Of a stretch of 38,853 nt of DNA, positions 1-7,207 are shown piece after piece. The number at the start of each line of letters is the position of its first letter. The stretch's first letter is position 1. Source of the DNA: JBBQTQ01 sp038213135 (GTDB lineage: Bacteria > Actinomycetota > Thermoleophilia > Gaiellales > Gaiellaceae); NCBI GenBank assembly GCA_038213135.1, contig JBBQTQ010000014.1:1-38853 (forward strand), in the 5' to 3' direction. A model generated the notes under the pieces. It had not been told where the DNA came from and ran no database searches. It was given only the letters and a program-made list of their open reading frames with translations. The translations under genes were made by a program, and so were the position numbers.

Positions 1-219
1 CGCGACGAACGCACCGGCCGCCTGCCAGGACATCGCGACGGTCGCGAGAGGAGGCGGCGGCGGCGCAGCTGTCGTGGTCGGCGCGGTGACGACACTCGTC
101 GTCGGCGGCACAACCTGGCGCGTTCCGTGCCCGCGTGTGAGCACGATCGCGACGATCGACCCGGCGAGCAACAGAGCGCCCGCGACGAGATACGCGAGCG
201 GACGGCGTCTGGGGCTCAG
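1..219 (-). CDS. Membrane-anchored protein, N-terminal part (runs off left edge)
   Basis: This reading frame stays open from about base 219 to the window edge (73 codons) and follows the hydantoinase gene by 4 bases on the same strand. The peptide starts with a basic stretch (SPRRRPLAYLV), then one hydrophobic segment of about 20 residues, then a Pro/Thr/Ala-rich linker (PTTSVVTAPTTTAAPPPPP). That layout is typical of a protein anchored by one N-terminal helix with an extracytoplasmic domain, which lies outside the window. No ATG, GTG or TTG lies upstream of the helix in this frame. The most plausible start is CTG at 219-217, but this is unresolved. The function cannot be told. Confidence 0.5.
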   Translation of the reverse strand, partial: MSPRRRPLAYLVAGALLLAGSIVAIVLTRGHGTRQVVPPTTSVVTAPTTTAAPPPPPLATVAMSWQAAGAFVA

Positions 220-223
220 GGCC

Positions 224-1639
224 TCATACGGCGACGGCCCGCTGCGGCAGCAGCTCCTCGCCGAACTTCGCCCGCTTGACGAAACGTCCCGCGCCCGGCT
301 GCGCCACGAGCTCGTCGTTCTCGACGATCACCTGGCCGCGGACGAGCACGACCTCCGGAGCGCCGGTCACCTCCGTCCCCTCGAAGAGGTTGTAGTTGAC
401 GTTCGAGTGGTGGGTCTTCGCGGAGAGGGTCAGGCGCTTTTCGGGATCCCAGACGACCAGATCCGCGTCCGAGCCTGGGGCGATCGTGCCCTTGCGCGGG
501 TAGAGCCCGAAGTACTTGGCGACGTTCGTCGAGGTCAGCTCCACGAACCGGCTCGGCGTCAGCCGCCCCATCGCAACCCCGTACGTCCAGAGCATGTGTA
601 GCCGGTTCTCGATCCCGGGGCCGCCGTTCGGGACGTTCTGGAACTCCTGGCCGTTCATCCCTTTCTGCTCGGGCCAGTTGAACGGGCAGTGATCGGTCGA
701 GACGGCGGAGAGGACGTCCGAGCGGAGCGCCTGCCACAGATGCTCCTGGTTCGCTCGGGCGCGCGGCGGCGGCGTGTAGATGTACTTCGCGCCCTCGAAG
801 CCGGGCTGGTCGAGCGCGGAGTCGTCGATGAAGAGGTACTGCGTGCAGGTCTCGCCCCAGACGTCCCAGCCCTTCTCGCGAGCGGTCGCGATCGGGTCGA
901 GCGACTCCTTGCAGGACACGTGGACGACGTAGAGCGGCGCGCCGGCGACACGGGCAAGCTGGATCGCCCGGTTCGTCGCCTCGCCCTCGGTCTCGGGGGG
1001 CCGCGTCCTCGCGTGCCAGATCGGGTCCGTCTTCCCTTCCGCGACCGCACGCTTGACGATCACGTCGATGGCGTCGCCGTTCTCAGCGTGCACCATCACG
1101 AGCGCTCCCGTCTCGGCCGCGGTCTCCATCGTCCGGAAGAGGGTCTCGTCGTCGACCATGATCGCGCCCTTGTAGGCCATGAAGAGCTTGTAGGAGGTGA
1201 TCCCCTCGTCCGGCAGCTTCGCGAGCTCCTCGAGCGAACCGCCCTCACGGAGATCGGTGACGGCGATGTGGAAGCCGACGTCGATCACCGGCTTCGCGCG
1301 CTCGATCTTCTCGTGGTAGCCGTCGAGCGCCTGGGCGAACGACTGGCCGGGCGTCTGCACGCAGAAGTCGATCAGGGTCGTCGTGCCGCCGAACGCGGCA
1401 GATGTGGTCCCCGAGGTGAAGTCGTCACAGGTGGTGGTGCCACCGAAGTACATCTCGAGGTGGGTGTGCGGGTCGATCGCGCCCGGCAGGACGTATTTCC
1501 CGGTCGCGTCGATCGTCCGCTCGGCGGTCAGGTCGAGCGACTCGCCGACTAGCGTCACCGTCCCGTTCTCGATGTACACGTCGCCGACGTAGTCGTCCGC
1601 CGCGGTGACGATCCGGCCGCCCTTGATCAGAACGGACAT
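224..1639 (-). CDS. hydA: D-hydantoinase / dihydropyrimidinase
   Basis: This 471-residue amidohydrolase should open the cyclic amide of dihydropyrimidines or hydantoins in the cytoplasm. All family metal ligands are visible: His58 and His60 in DPHTH, Lys151 (the carboxylated lysine, SYKLFMAYKG), His184 in VMVHAENGD, His240 in YVVHVSCKES and Asp316 in SAVSTDHCPF. The length matches the family. The ATG start at 1639 follows an AAGGGGG Shine-Dalgarno about 8 bases upstream. No beta-ureidopropionase or carbamoylase lies beside it in the window. The aminotransferase and semialdehyde dehydrogenase at 11.3-14.2 kb could complete a route from beta-alanine to acetyl-CoA. The substrate is inferred from family only; an allantoinase role is less likely. 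Confidence 0.93.
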   Translation of the reverse strand: MSVLIKGGRIVTAADDYVGDVYIENGTVTLVGESLDLTAERTIDATGKYVLPGAIDPHTHLEMYFGGTTTCDDFTSGTTSAAFGGTTTLIDFCVQTPGQSFAQALDGYHEKIERAKPVIDVGFHIAVTDLREGGSLEELAKLPDEGITSYKLFMAYKGAIMVDDETLFRTMETAAETGALVMVHAENGDAIDVIVKRAVAEGKTDPIWHARTRPPETEGEATNRAIQLARVAGAPLYVVHVSCKESLDPIATAREKGWDVWGETCTQYLFIDDSALDQPGFEGAKYIYTPPPRARANQEHLWQALRSDVLSAVSTDHCPFNWPEQKGMNGQEFQNVPNGGPGIENRLHMLWTYGVAMGRLTPSRFVELTSTNVAKYFGLYPRKGTIAPGSDADLVVWDPEKRLTLSAKTHHSNVNYNLFEGTEVTGAPEVVLVRGQVIVENDELVAQPGAGRFVKRAKFGEELLPQRAVAV

Positions 1640-1682
1640 CAGCTCAACCCCCTTGTTGCGATAGGAAGCTTTCTACACCACC

Positions 1683-1691
1683 AGGAAGGAG
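1683..1691 (+). promoter_or_regulatory. Strong Shine-Dalgarno of cupin gene
   Basis: AGGAAGGAG lies 6 bases before the ATG at 1698. It is one of few canonical ribosome sites in this window, where many first genes have none. Confidence 0.75.
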
Positions 1692-1697
1692 CACGAC

Positions 1698-2093
1698 ATG
1701 GGCTACCACGTCATCCAGCCGGACGAATACGACTTCGAGGAGCGAGCACCAGCACGCGAGGGCGATCCGCCACGCCAGGCCGCGGACGTGACGGAGCCTG
1801 GCGGGCTGAAGGAATCGCGGGCGCGGCTCTGGCGCTACCCGCCGGGATCGCGCGGGCGGCGGCACAAGGATCTCGGCCAGGAGGAGGTGTTCGTCGTCCT
1901 CAGCGGGCGCCTGACGATGCTGCTCGGCGAGCCGCCCGAGCGGGTCGAGGTGGCCCCTGAGGGCGTCGTCACGGTTGAGCTGGGGACGGCGCTGCAGATC
2001 CGCAACGAGGGCGACAAGGAGCTGGTGCTCTTCATCTACGGCGCCCCGCCGGTCACGGGCCAGGCCGAGTTCCTGGAGGACGTCGAGCCCTAG
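1698..2093 (+). CDS. Small single-domain cupin protein
   Basis: The 131-residue protein carries one cupin barrel. Residues about 45-115 include RYPPGSRGRRHKDLGQEEVFVVLSGR, which looks like cupin motif 1 with degenerate metal ligands (one His, then Gln-Glu-Glu), followed by a motif-2-like region near residues 80-105. It is transcribed divergently from the hydantoinase with 58 bases between the starts. The partial loss of His ligands suggests ligand binding or an unusual metal site more than dioxygenase activity. The function is otherwise unknown. Codon use matches its neighbours. Confidence 0.8.
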   Translation: MGYHVIQPDEYDFEERAPAREGDPPRQAADVTEPGGLKESRARLWRYPPGSRGRRHKDLGQEEVFVVLSGRLTMLLGEPPERVEVAPEGVVTVELGTALQIRNEGDKELVLFIYGAPPVTGQAEFLEDVEP

Positions 2094-2107
2094 CCACGGC
2101 GCGGCAG

Positions 2108-2113
2108 TACGAT
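2108..2113 (+). promoter_or_regulatory. Putative -10 box (TACGAT) for leaderless DJ-1 gene
   Basis: TACGAT ends 6 bases before the GTG at 2120 and no Shine-Dalgarno is present. This spacing is the signature of a transcript that begins at the start codon. Confidence 0.45.
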
Positions 2114-2119
2114 CCGGCC

Positions 2120-2707
2120 GTGTCGCTCACCGTTGCGTTTCCGCTCTTCGAGGACGCCGAGGAGCTCGACCTCGTCGGTCCGTGGGAGGCCCTCGCGCTC
2201 GCGCGCGACTACGGGCAGCAAGAGGTGACGCTCCTCACAGTGGCCTCCGGATTCGACCCGGTCAGGATGCGCGGCGGGCTGCGAGTCGTGCCGGACCATT
2301 CGTTCGCGTCGGCGCCGCCCGCGGACGCGATCATCGTCCCGGGCGGCCCGGGGGCGCGGGACGAGGCGATCGCCGGGCCGGCGGCCGCCTGGCTCGCCGA
2401 GCGGCGCGAGACGCCGGTGATCGCCTCCGTCTGTACGGGTTCCTTCGTGCTGGCGCAGGCGGGGTTGCTCGACGGCAAGAGCGCGACGACGCACCATTCG
2501 CGGCTCGACCAGCTGCGGGAGCGCTATCCGACCGTCCGTGTGATGCGCGGGCTGCGGATCGTCGACAACGGCAACATCCTCACCGCAGGTGGCGTCACGG
2601 CCGGCATCGACCTCGGCCTCCATCTTGTCGGCCGCTACTTCGGCAAGAACCTCCAGAACCGCATAGCCGACGTGATGGAGTACCCGCCCGACCGGCAGCT
2701 CTCCTGA
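2120..2707 (+). CDS. DJ-1/PfpI (ThiJ) family protein
   Basis: The 195-residue protein has the class I glutamine-amidotransferase-like fold of the DJ-1/PfpI family. An N-terminal acidic motif (EELDLVGPWE, residues 14-23) is followed by VPGGPGARD (73-81) and the nucleophile elbow ASVCTGSFVLA, with Cys105 as likely nucleophile. The closest characterised relatives by motif are isonitrile hydratase and the stand-alone sensor-like domain of AraC-type GATase regulators. There is no C-terminal helix-turn-helix, so it is not a regulator of that type. It sits in the cupin and lyase region, perhaps as a hydratase or damage-control enzyme; this is inference. Confidence 0.85.
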   Translation: MSLTVAFPLFEDAEELDLVGPWEALALARDYGQQEVTLLTVASGFDPVRMRGGLRVVPDHSFASAPPADAIIVPGGPGARDEAIAGPAAAWLAERRETPVIASVCTGSFVLAQAGLLDGKSATTHHSRLDQLRERYPTVRVMRGLRIVDNGNILTAGGVTAGIDLGLHLVGRYFGKNLQNRIADVMEYPPDRQLS

Positions 2708-2718
2708 GCGCCGAGAAC

Positions 2719-2724
2719 AGGAGG
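2719..2724 (+). promoter_or_regulatory. Shine-Dalgarno AGGAGG that fixes the cupin start at 2730
   Basis: AGGAGG overlaps an in-frame GTG at 2724, so that codon cannot be its start. The next GTG at 2730 is 5 bases downstream, an ideal spacing. Confidence 0.7.
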
Positions 2725-2729
2725 TGACT

Positions 2730-3266
2730 GTGGTTCCGGAGGCGGAGCTGAACGAGGGTGACGGGGGGCTCGTTCCGGCGAGCGACGGCTGGTTCGTCAT
2801 GAATGCGCGCTCGGCGCAGTGGTGGCACACGGCGGATCTCGGCTCCTACTGTCCGTTCGAGACGAAGGACGTCCGCTTTCCGCAGCTCGGAATCAACCTC
2901 AACGTGATCCAGCCCGGCCAGCCCAGCTGCATGTACCACGCGGAAAACTCGCAGGAGGACTTTCTCGTGCTCGCCGGCGAGTGCGTGCTGCTGATCGAGG
3001 GCGAGGAGCGACGGCTCGGACCTTTCGACTTCGTGCACTGCCCGGCCGGAACGAATCACGTCTTCGTCGGCGCGGGTGACGCACCGTGCCTGTTCCTCGC
3101 AACCGGTGCCCGGCGTCCCCGAGGCGAAGGCGAGGTGCACTACCCGGCCGCAGAGATCGCGCAGAGGTACGACGCGGCCGTGCTCGAGTCGACCGACTCG
3201 CCGGCGCAGGCATATGCGCGGTTCGCGCCACCCACGCCAGGCCCGAGCCCGGAGCTGCCTGGTTGA
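2730..3266 (+). CDS. Cupin domain protein
   Basis: This protein of 178 residues has one cupin domain. Residues about 55-125 contain NLNVIQPGQPSCMYHAENSQEDFLVLAGECVLLIEGEERRL in outline, with His in MYHAEN, Glu in QEDF and a second His in the GTNHVF motif. The core metal ligands are thus mostly present, unlike the cupin at 1.7 kb. GTG 2730 is chosen because AGGAGG at 2719-2724 overlaps the earlier GTG. Its TGA overlaps the TTG start of the CitE-like gene (TTGA), so the two are probably translated together and may share a pathway. The substrate is unknown. Confidence 0.85.
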   Translation: MVPEAELNEGDGGLVPASDGWFVMNARSAQWWHTADLGSYCPFETKDVRFPQLGINLNVIQPGQPSCMYHAENSQEDFLVLAGECVLLIEGEERRLGPFDFVHCPAGTNHVFVGAGDAPCLFLATGARRPRGEGEVHYPAAEIAQRYDAAVLESTDSPAQAYARFAPPTPGPSPELPG

Positions 3267-4186
3267 TCCCAGACCTTCGCTCGCTGCTCTTCGCGCCCGC
3301 TGACGACGAGCGGAAGCTACTCCGCGCGCTCGATTCCGACGCCGACGCCGTCGTCGCCGACCTCGAGGACGCGGTCGCTCCGGCCGCAAAGAAGGGGGCT
3401 CGCGAGGTCGTGGCGCGCGTCTTTGGTCAGACGCGCGAGAACCTTCACCCCCACCCTGGGAGGGGAAAGAACCCGCCTCCCTCGCGGTCGACGATACCGG
3501 AGCAAGACGCACGAGACCGTGACAATTTCGTGCCGATTTCGCGCGCGCCGCTGCGGCTGCTTCGCGTCAACGGTGCGACGACGGAATGGTTCGAGGACGA
3601 TCTGGAGCTCGGGCGCCGCCTCTCACCGGACGCTCTCGTGCTTCCCAAGGCGACCCCGGAGGGCGTGACGGCGCTTGGGCCCGGCGGGCCTCCGGTAATC
3701 GCGATCGTGGAGACCGCCGCCGGGCTTCGAGCCGCGTACGAGATCGCGTCCGCGCCGCGCGTGGCCGCTCTCTTTCTCGGAGCGGTCGACCTGGGCGCAG
3801 AGCTCGGCCTCGAGCCGCGCCCCGACGGCCAGGAGCTCCTCTACGCGCGCTCGCAGCTCGTCCTGGACTCCGCCGCTGCGGGAATCCGGCCTCCGTTCGA
3901 CTGCGTGCACCTTGCGACCCACGACGTGGACGCTCTCGCAGCGGAGTGCTCCCTCGCCCGCTCGCTCGGACTGCGCGGCAAGGGCTGCATCCACCCGTCG
4001 CAAGTGCCGGTCGTCAACCGCCTCTTCGCGCCGAGCGAGAGCGAGCTCGAGTGGGCCCGCGGGATCGTCGATGCCTTCGAGCGCTCCGACCATGGCGTCC
4101 TCGCCGTCAACGGCTCGATGGTCGACCTGCCCGTCGTCGCGCGAGCCCGTCGCGTGCTGCGCGAAGCCGAGAGGAGCGAGGCGTGA
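3263..4186 (+). CDS. CitE-like HpcH/HpaI aldolase/lyase, acyl-CoA lyase type
   Basis: The 307-residue TIM-barrel protein belongs to the citrate-lyase-beta family, whose actinobacterial members cleave (R)-citramalyl-CoA or malyl-CoA. Visible motifs are DLEDAVAP (33-40), the magnesium ligands Glu150 in IVETAAGL and Asp176 in GAVDLG, and CIHPSQVPVVN (242-252). The start is TTG 3263 (TTGA overlap), with GGAG 8 bases upstream; the frame is open further upstream but that part looks nothing like the family. Residues about 55-95 are an extra low-complexity stretch with rare codons, where relatives have about ten residues. See findings. It begins a run of GTGA-coupled genes with MaoC, PrpD and ACAD. 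Confidence 0.87.
   Translation: MIPDLRSLLFAPADDERKLLRALDSDADAVVADLEDAVAPAAKKGAREVVARVFGQTRENLHPHPGRGKNPPPSRSTIPEQDARDRDNFVPISRAPLRLLRVNGATTEWFEDDLELGRRLSPDALVLPKATPEGVTALGPGGPPVIAIVETAAGLRAAYEIASAPRVAALFLGAVDLGAELGLEPRPDGQELLYARSQLVLDSAAAGIRPPFDCVHLATHDVDALAAECSLARSLGLRGKGCIHPSQVPVVNRLFAPSESELEWARGIVDAFERSDHGVLAVNGSMVDLPVVARARRVLREAERSEA
3415..3545 (+). repeat. Possible in-frame inserted palindromic element inside the lyase gene
   Basis: This stretch reads through as residues about 52-95 of the CitE-like lyase but does not look like the family. It begins with a perfect 8-bp hairpin (GCGCGTCT at 3415-3422, AGACGCGC at 3429-3436), continues into a C-rich then G-rich segment, and ends with a 6-bp inverted repeat (GCACGA 3509-3514, TCGTGC 3528-3533). 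It uses codons rare in the neighbouring genes (AGG, GGA, ATA, CGA, CAA, AAT, ATT). The bounds are approximate. A duplicated or mobile in-frame repeat, like Rickettsia palindromic elements, is one explanation; a lineage-specific loop is another. Confidence 0.45.
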
Positions 4187-4698
4187 CGCCCAAGGAGTGG
4201 CGCGGACGCTTCTACGAGGACTTCGAGGTCGGCGACACCTTCCGGAGCCGGCTCGGCCGCACGATCAGCGAGGCCGACAACGTCTGGTTCACGTGCCTGA
4301 CGATGAACACCAACCAGATCCACTTCAACGACGTCTACGCGGCGCGAACTCGCTTCGGCAAGCCGCTCGTCAACTCGACCTTCACGCTTGCGCTGGTCAC
4401 CGGTATGACCGTTCCGGACACCTCGGAGAACGCCGCAGCCAACCTCGCGTGGACGGACATCCAGCTGCCGAACCCGGTCTTCGTCGGCGACACGCTCTGG
4501 GCCGAGAGCGAGATCCTCGAACTGCGCGAGTCGGGCTCGACGCCGACGGTCGGGATCGTCACGATGCGCTGCCGCGGGATCAACCAGCGCCGCGAGGTCG
4601 TGATCGAGTTCAAACGGACGTTCATGGTCTACAAGCGCGATGCGCCCGAGACGGCACCCACGTTTCCGGGCACCGACGCCAATTGGAGCCGGCAGTGA
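4183..4698 (+). CDS. MaoC-like hotdog-fold enoyl-CoA hydratase family protein
   Basis: The 171-residue single hotdog-domain protein belongs to the MaoC hydratase family. After EDFEVGDTF (12-20) comes the hydratase-2-like motif, here TMNTNQIHFND (40-50), which has His47 but Asn42 where (R)-specific hydratases have the catalytic Asp. The C-terminal FVGDTLWAESEIL stretch is also typical. GTG 4183 overlaps the lyase stop, and its TGA overlaps the next GTG. The pairing with a CitE-like lyase and an ACAD matches the mycobacterial Rv2499c (itaconyl-CoA hydratase) context. An itaconyl- or mesaconyl-CoA hydratase role is therefore a reasonable inference, not shown by the sequence. Confidence 0.87.
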   Translation: MTPKEWRGRFYEDFEVGDTFRSRLGRTISEADNVWFTCLTMNTNQIHFNDVYAARTRFGKPLVNSTFTLALVTGMTVPDTSENAAANLAWTDIQLPNPVFVGDTLWAESEILELRESGSTPTVGIVTMRCRGINQRREVVIEFKRTFMVYKRDAPETAPTFPGTDANWSRQ

Positions 4699-6047
4699 AG
4701 GCCGCCGAGCGGCTCGCGGAATGGACGGGCGCGCTCGAGTACGAGCAGATCCCCGAGGAGGTCGTCGAGGCGGCGAAGCTCCATCTGCTCGACACGATCG
4801 GCTGTGGCCTTGCAGCGTCGGCACTCGGTGTCGCGACGGAGGGCCGCACCGCGATGGCCGAGCTCGGTGGCGAGCCGCAGGCGTCGGTGATCGGCCTCGA
4901 CCAGCCGCTACCCGCGCCGAATGCGGCTTTCGCGAACGCGATGCTGTGCCACGGTCTCGACTTCGACGACACGCATCCCGACTCCGTGGCGCACGTCAGC
5001 GTCGTCGTCGTGCCGGCTGCGCTCGCCGCCGCGGAGGCGACCGGAGCCGACGGACGCGAGCTGCTCGCCGCGATCGTCGGCGGCAACGAGGTCGTCGCGC
5101 GCGTCGGCATGGTCGCCTCTGGCCGTTTCCACGAGCGCGGCTTCCATCCGACCGCGATCTGCGGCATCTTCGGCGGCACGACGGCAGTCGCGCGCCTGAG
5201 CGGGGCAGCCGTCACCGCGACCACCTCTGCGCTCGGGATCGGCGGCTCCTTCGCGGGCGGGCTCTTCGCGTACCTCGACGACGGAACCGCGACCAAGCCG
5301 ATGCACCCGGCCTGGGCCGCGCACGGAGCGCACCTGGCAACGCGGCTCGCCGTGCTCGGCGCTGAGGGCCCGGCCGGCGTCTTCGAGAACCGCTTCGGCC
5401 TCTACGACGCTTTCGTCGGCGAGCGGGTCGACCTCGACGCCCAGCTCGCCGATCTCGGCGAGCGCTGGGAGACGCTCAGGATCGCCTACAAGCCCTACCC
5501 GGCCTGCCACTACATCCACGGCTCGCTCGGAGCGACCGCGACGCTCGCCGACGCGGTCGACCCCGCGGAGGTCGCGGAGATCGTCGTCACCGTGCCGGAG
5601 GGAGCCGGGATCGCGCTCGTACTCGAGCCGGCAGCGGCCAAGCAGACACCGCGCAGCGAGTACGAGGCGAGGTTCAGCCTCCAGTACTCGACCGCCGCGA
5701 TGCTCGTCCACGGCCATGTCGGCGTCCGCTCCTTTGCGGACGAGGCGATCAGCGACCCGCGCGTGCTCGAGCTCGCCGCCAAGGTGCGCTACGAGACCCG
5801 GGACTACCCGACGGCGTTCGGTGGCGGCGTGCGCATCCGCCTCCGAGACGGACGCACTCTGGAGGCGGATTGCCCGTTCCAGCGCGGCGGCCCCGAGAAC
5901 CCGATGACCGCGGACGAGATACGGGAGAAGTTCCGCGGCAACGCCGGTCTCGCGCTCGCCGATCCCCGGCCGCTCGAGGAGGCAATCCTCGCGCTCGAGA
6001 CGTTCGACGACGTTCGCGGCCTGCTCCGCCAGCCGGTCGCGGCGTGA
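4695..6047 (+). CDS. MmgE/PrpD family protein (2-methylcitrate dehydratase / cis-aconitate decarboxylase-like)
   Basis: The 450-residue protein spans the full MmgE/PrpD fold. The family includes 2-methylcitrate dehydratase (PrpD), cis-aconitate decarboxylase (which makes itaconate) and iminodisuccinate epimerase. Candidate active-site residues are visible: Asp91/Asp92 in LDFDDTH, His100, His151 in GFHPTA, Lys201 and His204 in TKPMHPAWAAHG, and His272 in KPYPACHYIHG. Their order and spacing resemble those reported for cis-aconitate decarboxylase. GTG 4695 overlaps the maoC stop and the TGA overlaps the ACAD start. No citrate synthase or PrpB is in the window, so an ordinary 2-methylcitrate cycle is not supported here. 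Confidence 0.88.
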   Translation: MKAAERLAEWTGALEYEQIPEEVVEAAKLHLLDTIGCGLAASALGVATEGRTAMAELGGEPQASVIGLDQPLPAPNAAFANAMLCHGLDFDDTHPDSVAHVSVVVVPAALAAAEATGADGRELLAAIVGGNEVVARVGMVASGRFHERGFHPTAICGIFGGTTAVARLSGAAVTATTSALGIGGSFAGGLFAYLDDGTATKPMHPAWAAHGAHLATRLAVLGAEGPAGVFENRFGLYDAFVGERVDLDAQLADLGERWETLRIAYKPYPACHYIHGSLGATATLADAVDPAEVAEIVVTVPEGAGIALVLEPAAAKQTPRSEYEARFSLQYSTAAMLVHGHVGVRSFADEAISDPRVLELAAKVRYETRDYPTAFGGGVRIRLRDGRTLEADCPFQRGGPENPMTADEIREKFRGNAGLALADPRPLEEAILALETFDDVRGLLRQPVAA

Positions 6048-7207
6048 ACTTCGAGCTCCCGGAGGAGCTCGGCGAGATCCGCGCCGCCGTCCGCGAGCTC
6101 TGCAACGGCTTCCCGGGCGAGTACTGGCGCTCGCTCGAGCCCGACCGCTATCCGGAAGAGTTCGTCAAGGCGCTGACCGAGAACGGCTGGCTTGCGGCCC
6201 TGATCCCGGAGGAGTACGGCGGCCCCGGCCTCTCGCTCACCGCCGCGAGCGTGATCCTCGAGGAGATCAACGCGTCCGGCGGCAACGCGGGCGCTTGTCA
6301 CGCCCAGATGTACGTCATGGGCACGATCCTCCGGCACGGCTCGCCGAAGCAGAAGCAGCGCTACCTGCCGAAGATCGCCGCGGGCGAGCTGCGCCTGCAG
6401 GCGTTCGGCGTCACCGAGCCGACCGTCGGCTCGGACACGACGCAGATCCAGACGACGGCCGAGCGGGTTGACGGCGGCTACGTGATCCGGGGCCAGAAGA
6501 TCTGGACGTCGCGCGCGCTCCACTCCGACCTGATGCTGCTGCTCGCCCGCACGACGCCCGCGGCGGAGACCGAGAAGCGCACCGACGGCCTCTCCACGTT
6601 CATCGTCGACATGAAGCAGGCACAAGCGGCCGGCCGGATGACGATCCGCCCGATCCGGACGCTGATGAACCACGCGACGACCGAGATCTTCCTGGACGGC
6701 GTCGAAGTGCCCGAGGACGCTCTGGTCGGCGAGGAGGGGAAGGGGTTCCGCTACATCCTCGACGGCATGAACGCCGAGCGGATTCTGATCGCCGCGGAGT
6801 GCATCGGCGACGGCCGCTGGTTCGTCGAGAAGGCGGCAGCCTACGCGTCCGAGCGCGTCGTCTTCGGGCGCCCGATCGGTGCCAACCAGGGCGTCCAGTT
6901 CCCGATCGCCCAAGCGCATGCGGCGATCGAGGCGGCCGACCTGATGCGCTACAAGGCGGCCTGGCTCTTCGAGCAGGGCCGGCCGTGCGGCTCCGAGGCG
7001 AACATGGCGAAGCTACTCGCCTCGGAGGCCTCCTGGGCGGCAGCGAACGCGTGCCTCGACACGCACGGCGGCTTCGGCTTCGCCGAGGAGTACGACGTGG
7101 AGCGGAAGTTCCGGGAGACGCGCCTCTACAAAGTCGCCCCGATCTCGAACAACCTGATCCTCGCTTACCTCGGCCTGCACGTCCTCGGTATGCCAAGGTC
7201 CTACTGA
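6044..7207 (+). CDS. Acyl-CoA dehydrogenase with relocated catalytic glutamate
   Basis: The 387-residue flavoprotein has all three ACAD regions, including FGVTEPTVGSDTT (121-133), the FAD-binding RVVFGRPIGANQGVQF stretch and a C-terminal helical domain. Most ACADs keep the catalytic base in a C-terminal YEG motif; here that position reads LYKVAPISNN, with Lys363. A Glu occurs instead at residue 245 (GMNAERILIAAE), where isovaleryl-CoA and long-chain dehydrogenases have theirs. The enzyme is thus probably active with a branched or unusual acyl-CoA. It starts at GTG 6044 (GTGA overlap) and its stop overlaps the ATG of the next gene. Substrate assignment is inference. Confidence 0.9.
   Translation: MNFELPEELGEIRAAVRELCNGFPGEYWRSLEPDRYPEEFVKALTENGWLAALIPEEYGGPGLSLTAASVILEEINASGGNAGACHAQMYVMGTILRHGSPKQKQRYLPKIAAGELRLQAFGVTEPTVGSDTTQIQTTAERVDGGYVIRGQKIWTSRALHSDLMLLLARTTPAAETEKRTDGLSTFIVDMKQAQAAGRMTIRPIRTLMNHATTEIFLDGVEVPEDALVGEEGKGFRYILDGMNAERILIAAECIGDGRWFVEKAAAYASERVVFGRPIGANQGVQFPIAQAHAAIEAADLMRYKAAWLFEQGRPCGSEANMAKLLASEASWAAANACLDTHGGFGFAEEYDVERKFRETRLYKVAPISNNLILAYLGLHVLGMPRSY

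Noticed and set aside
3086..3262. Longer N-terminus for the CitE-like lyase
   Set aside because: It overlaps the cupin gene in another frame and looks nothing like the lyase family; TTG 3263 with GGAG upstream is better.
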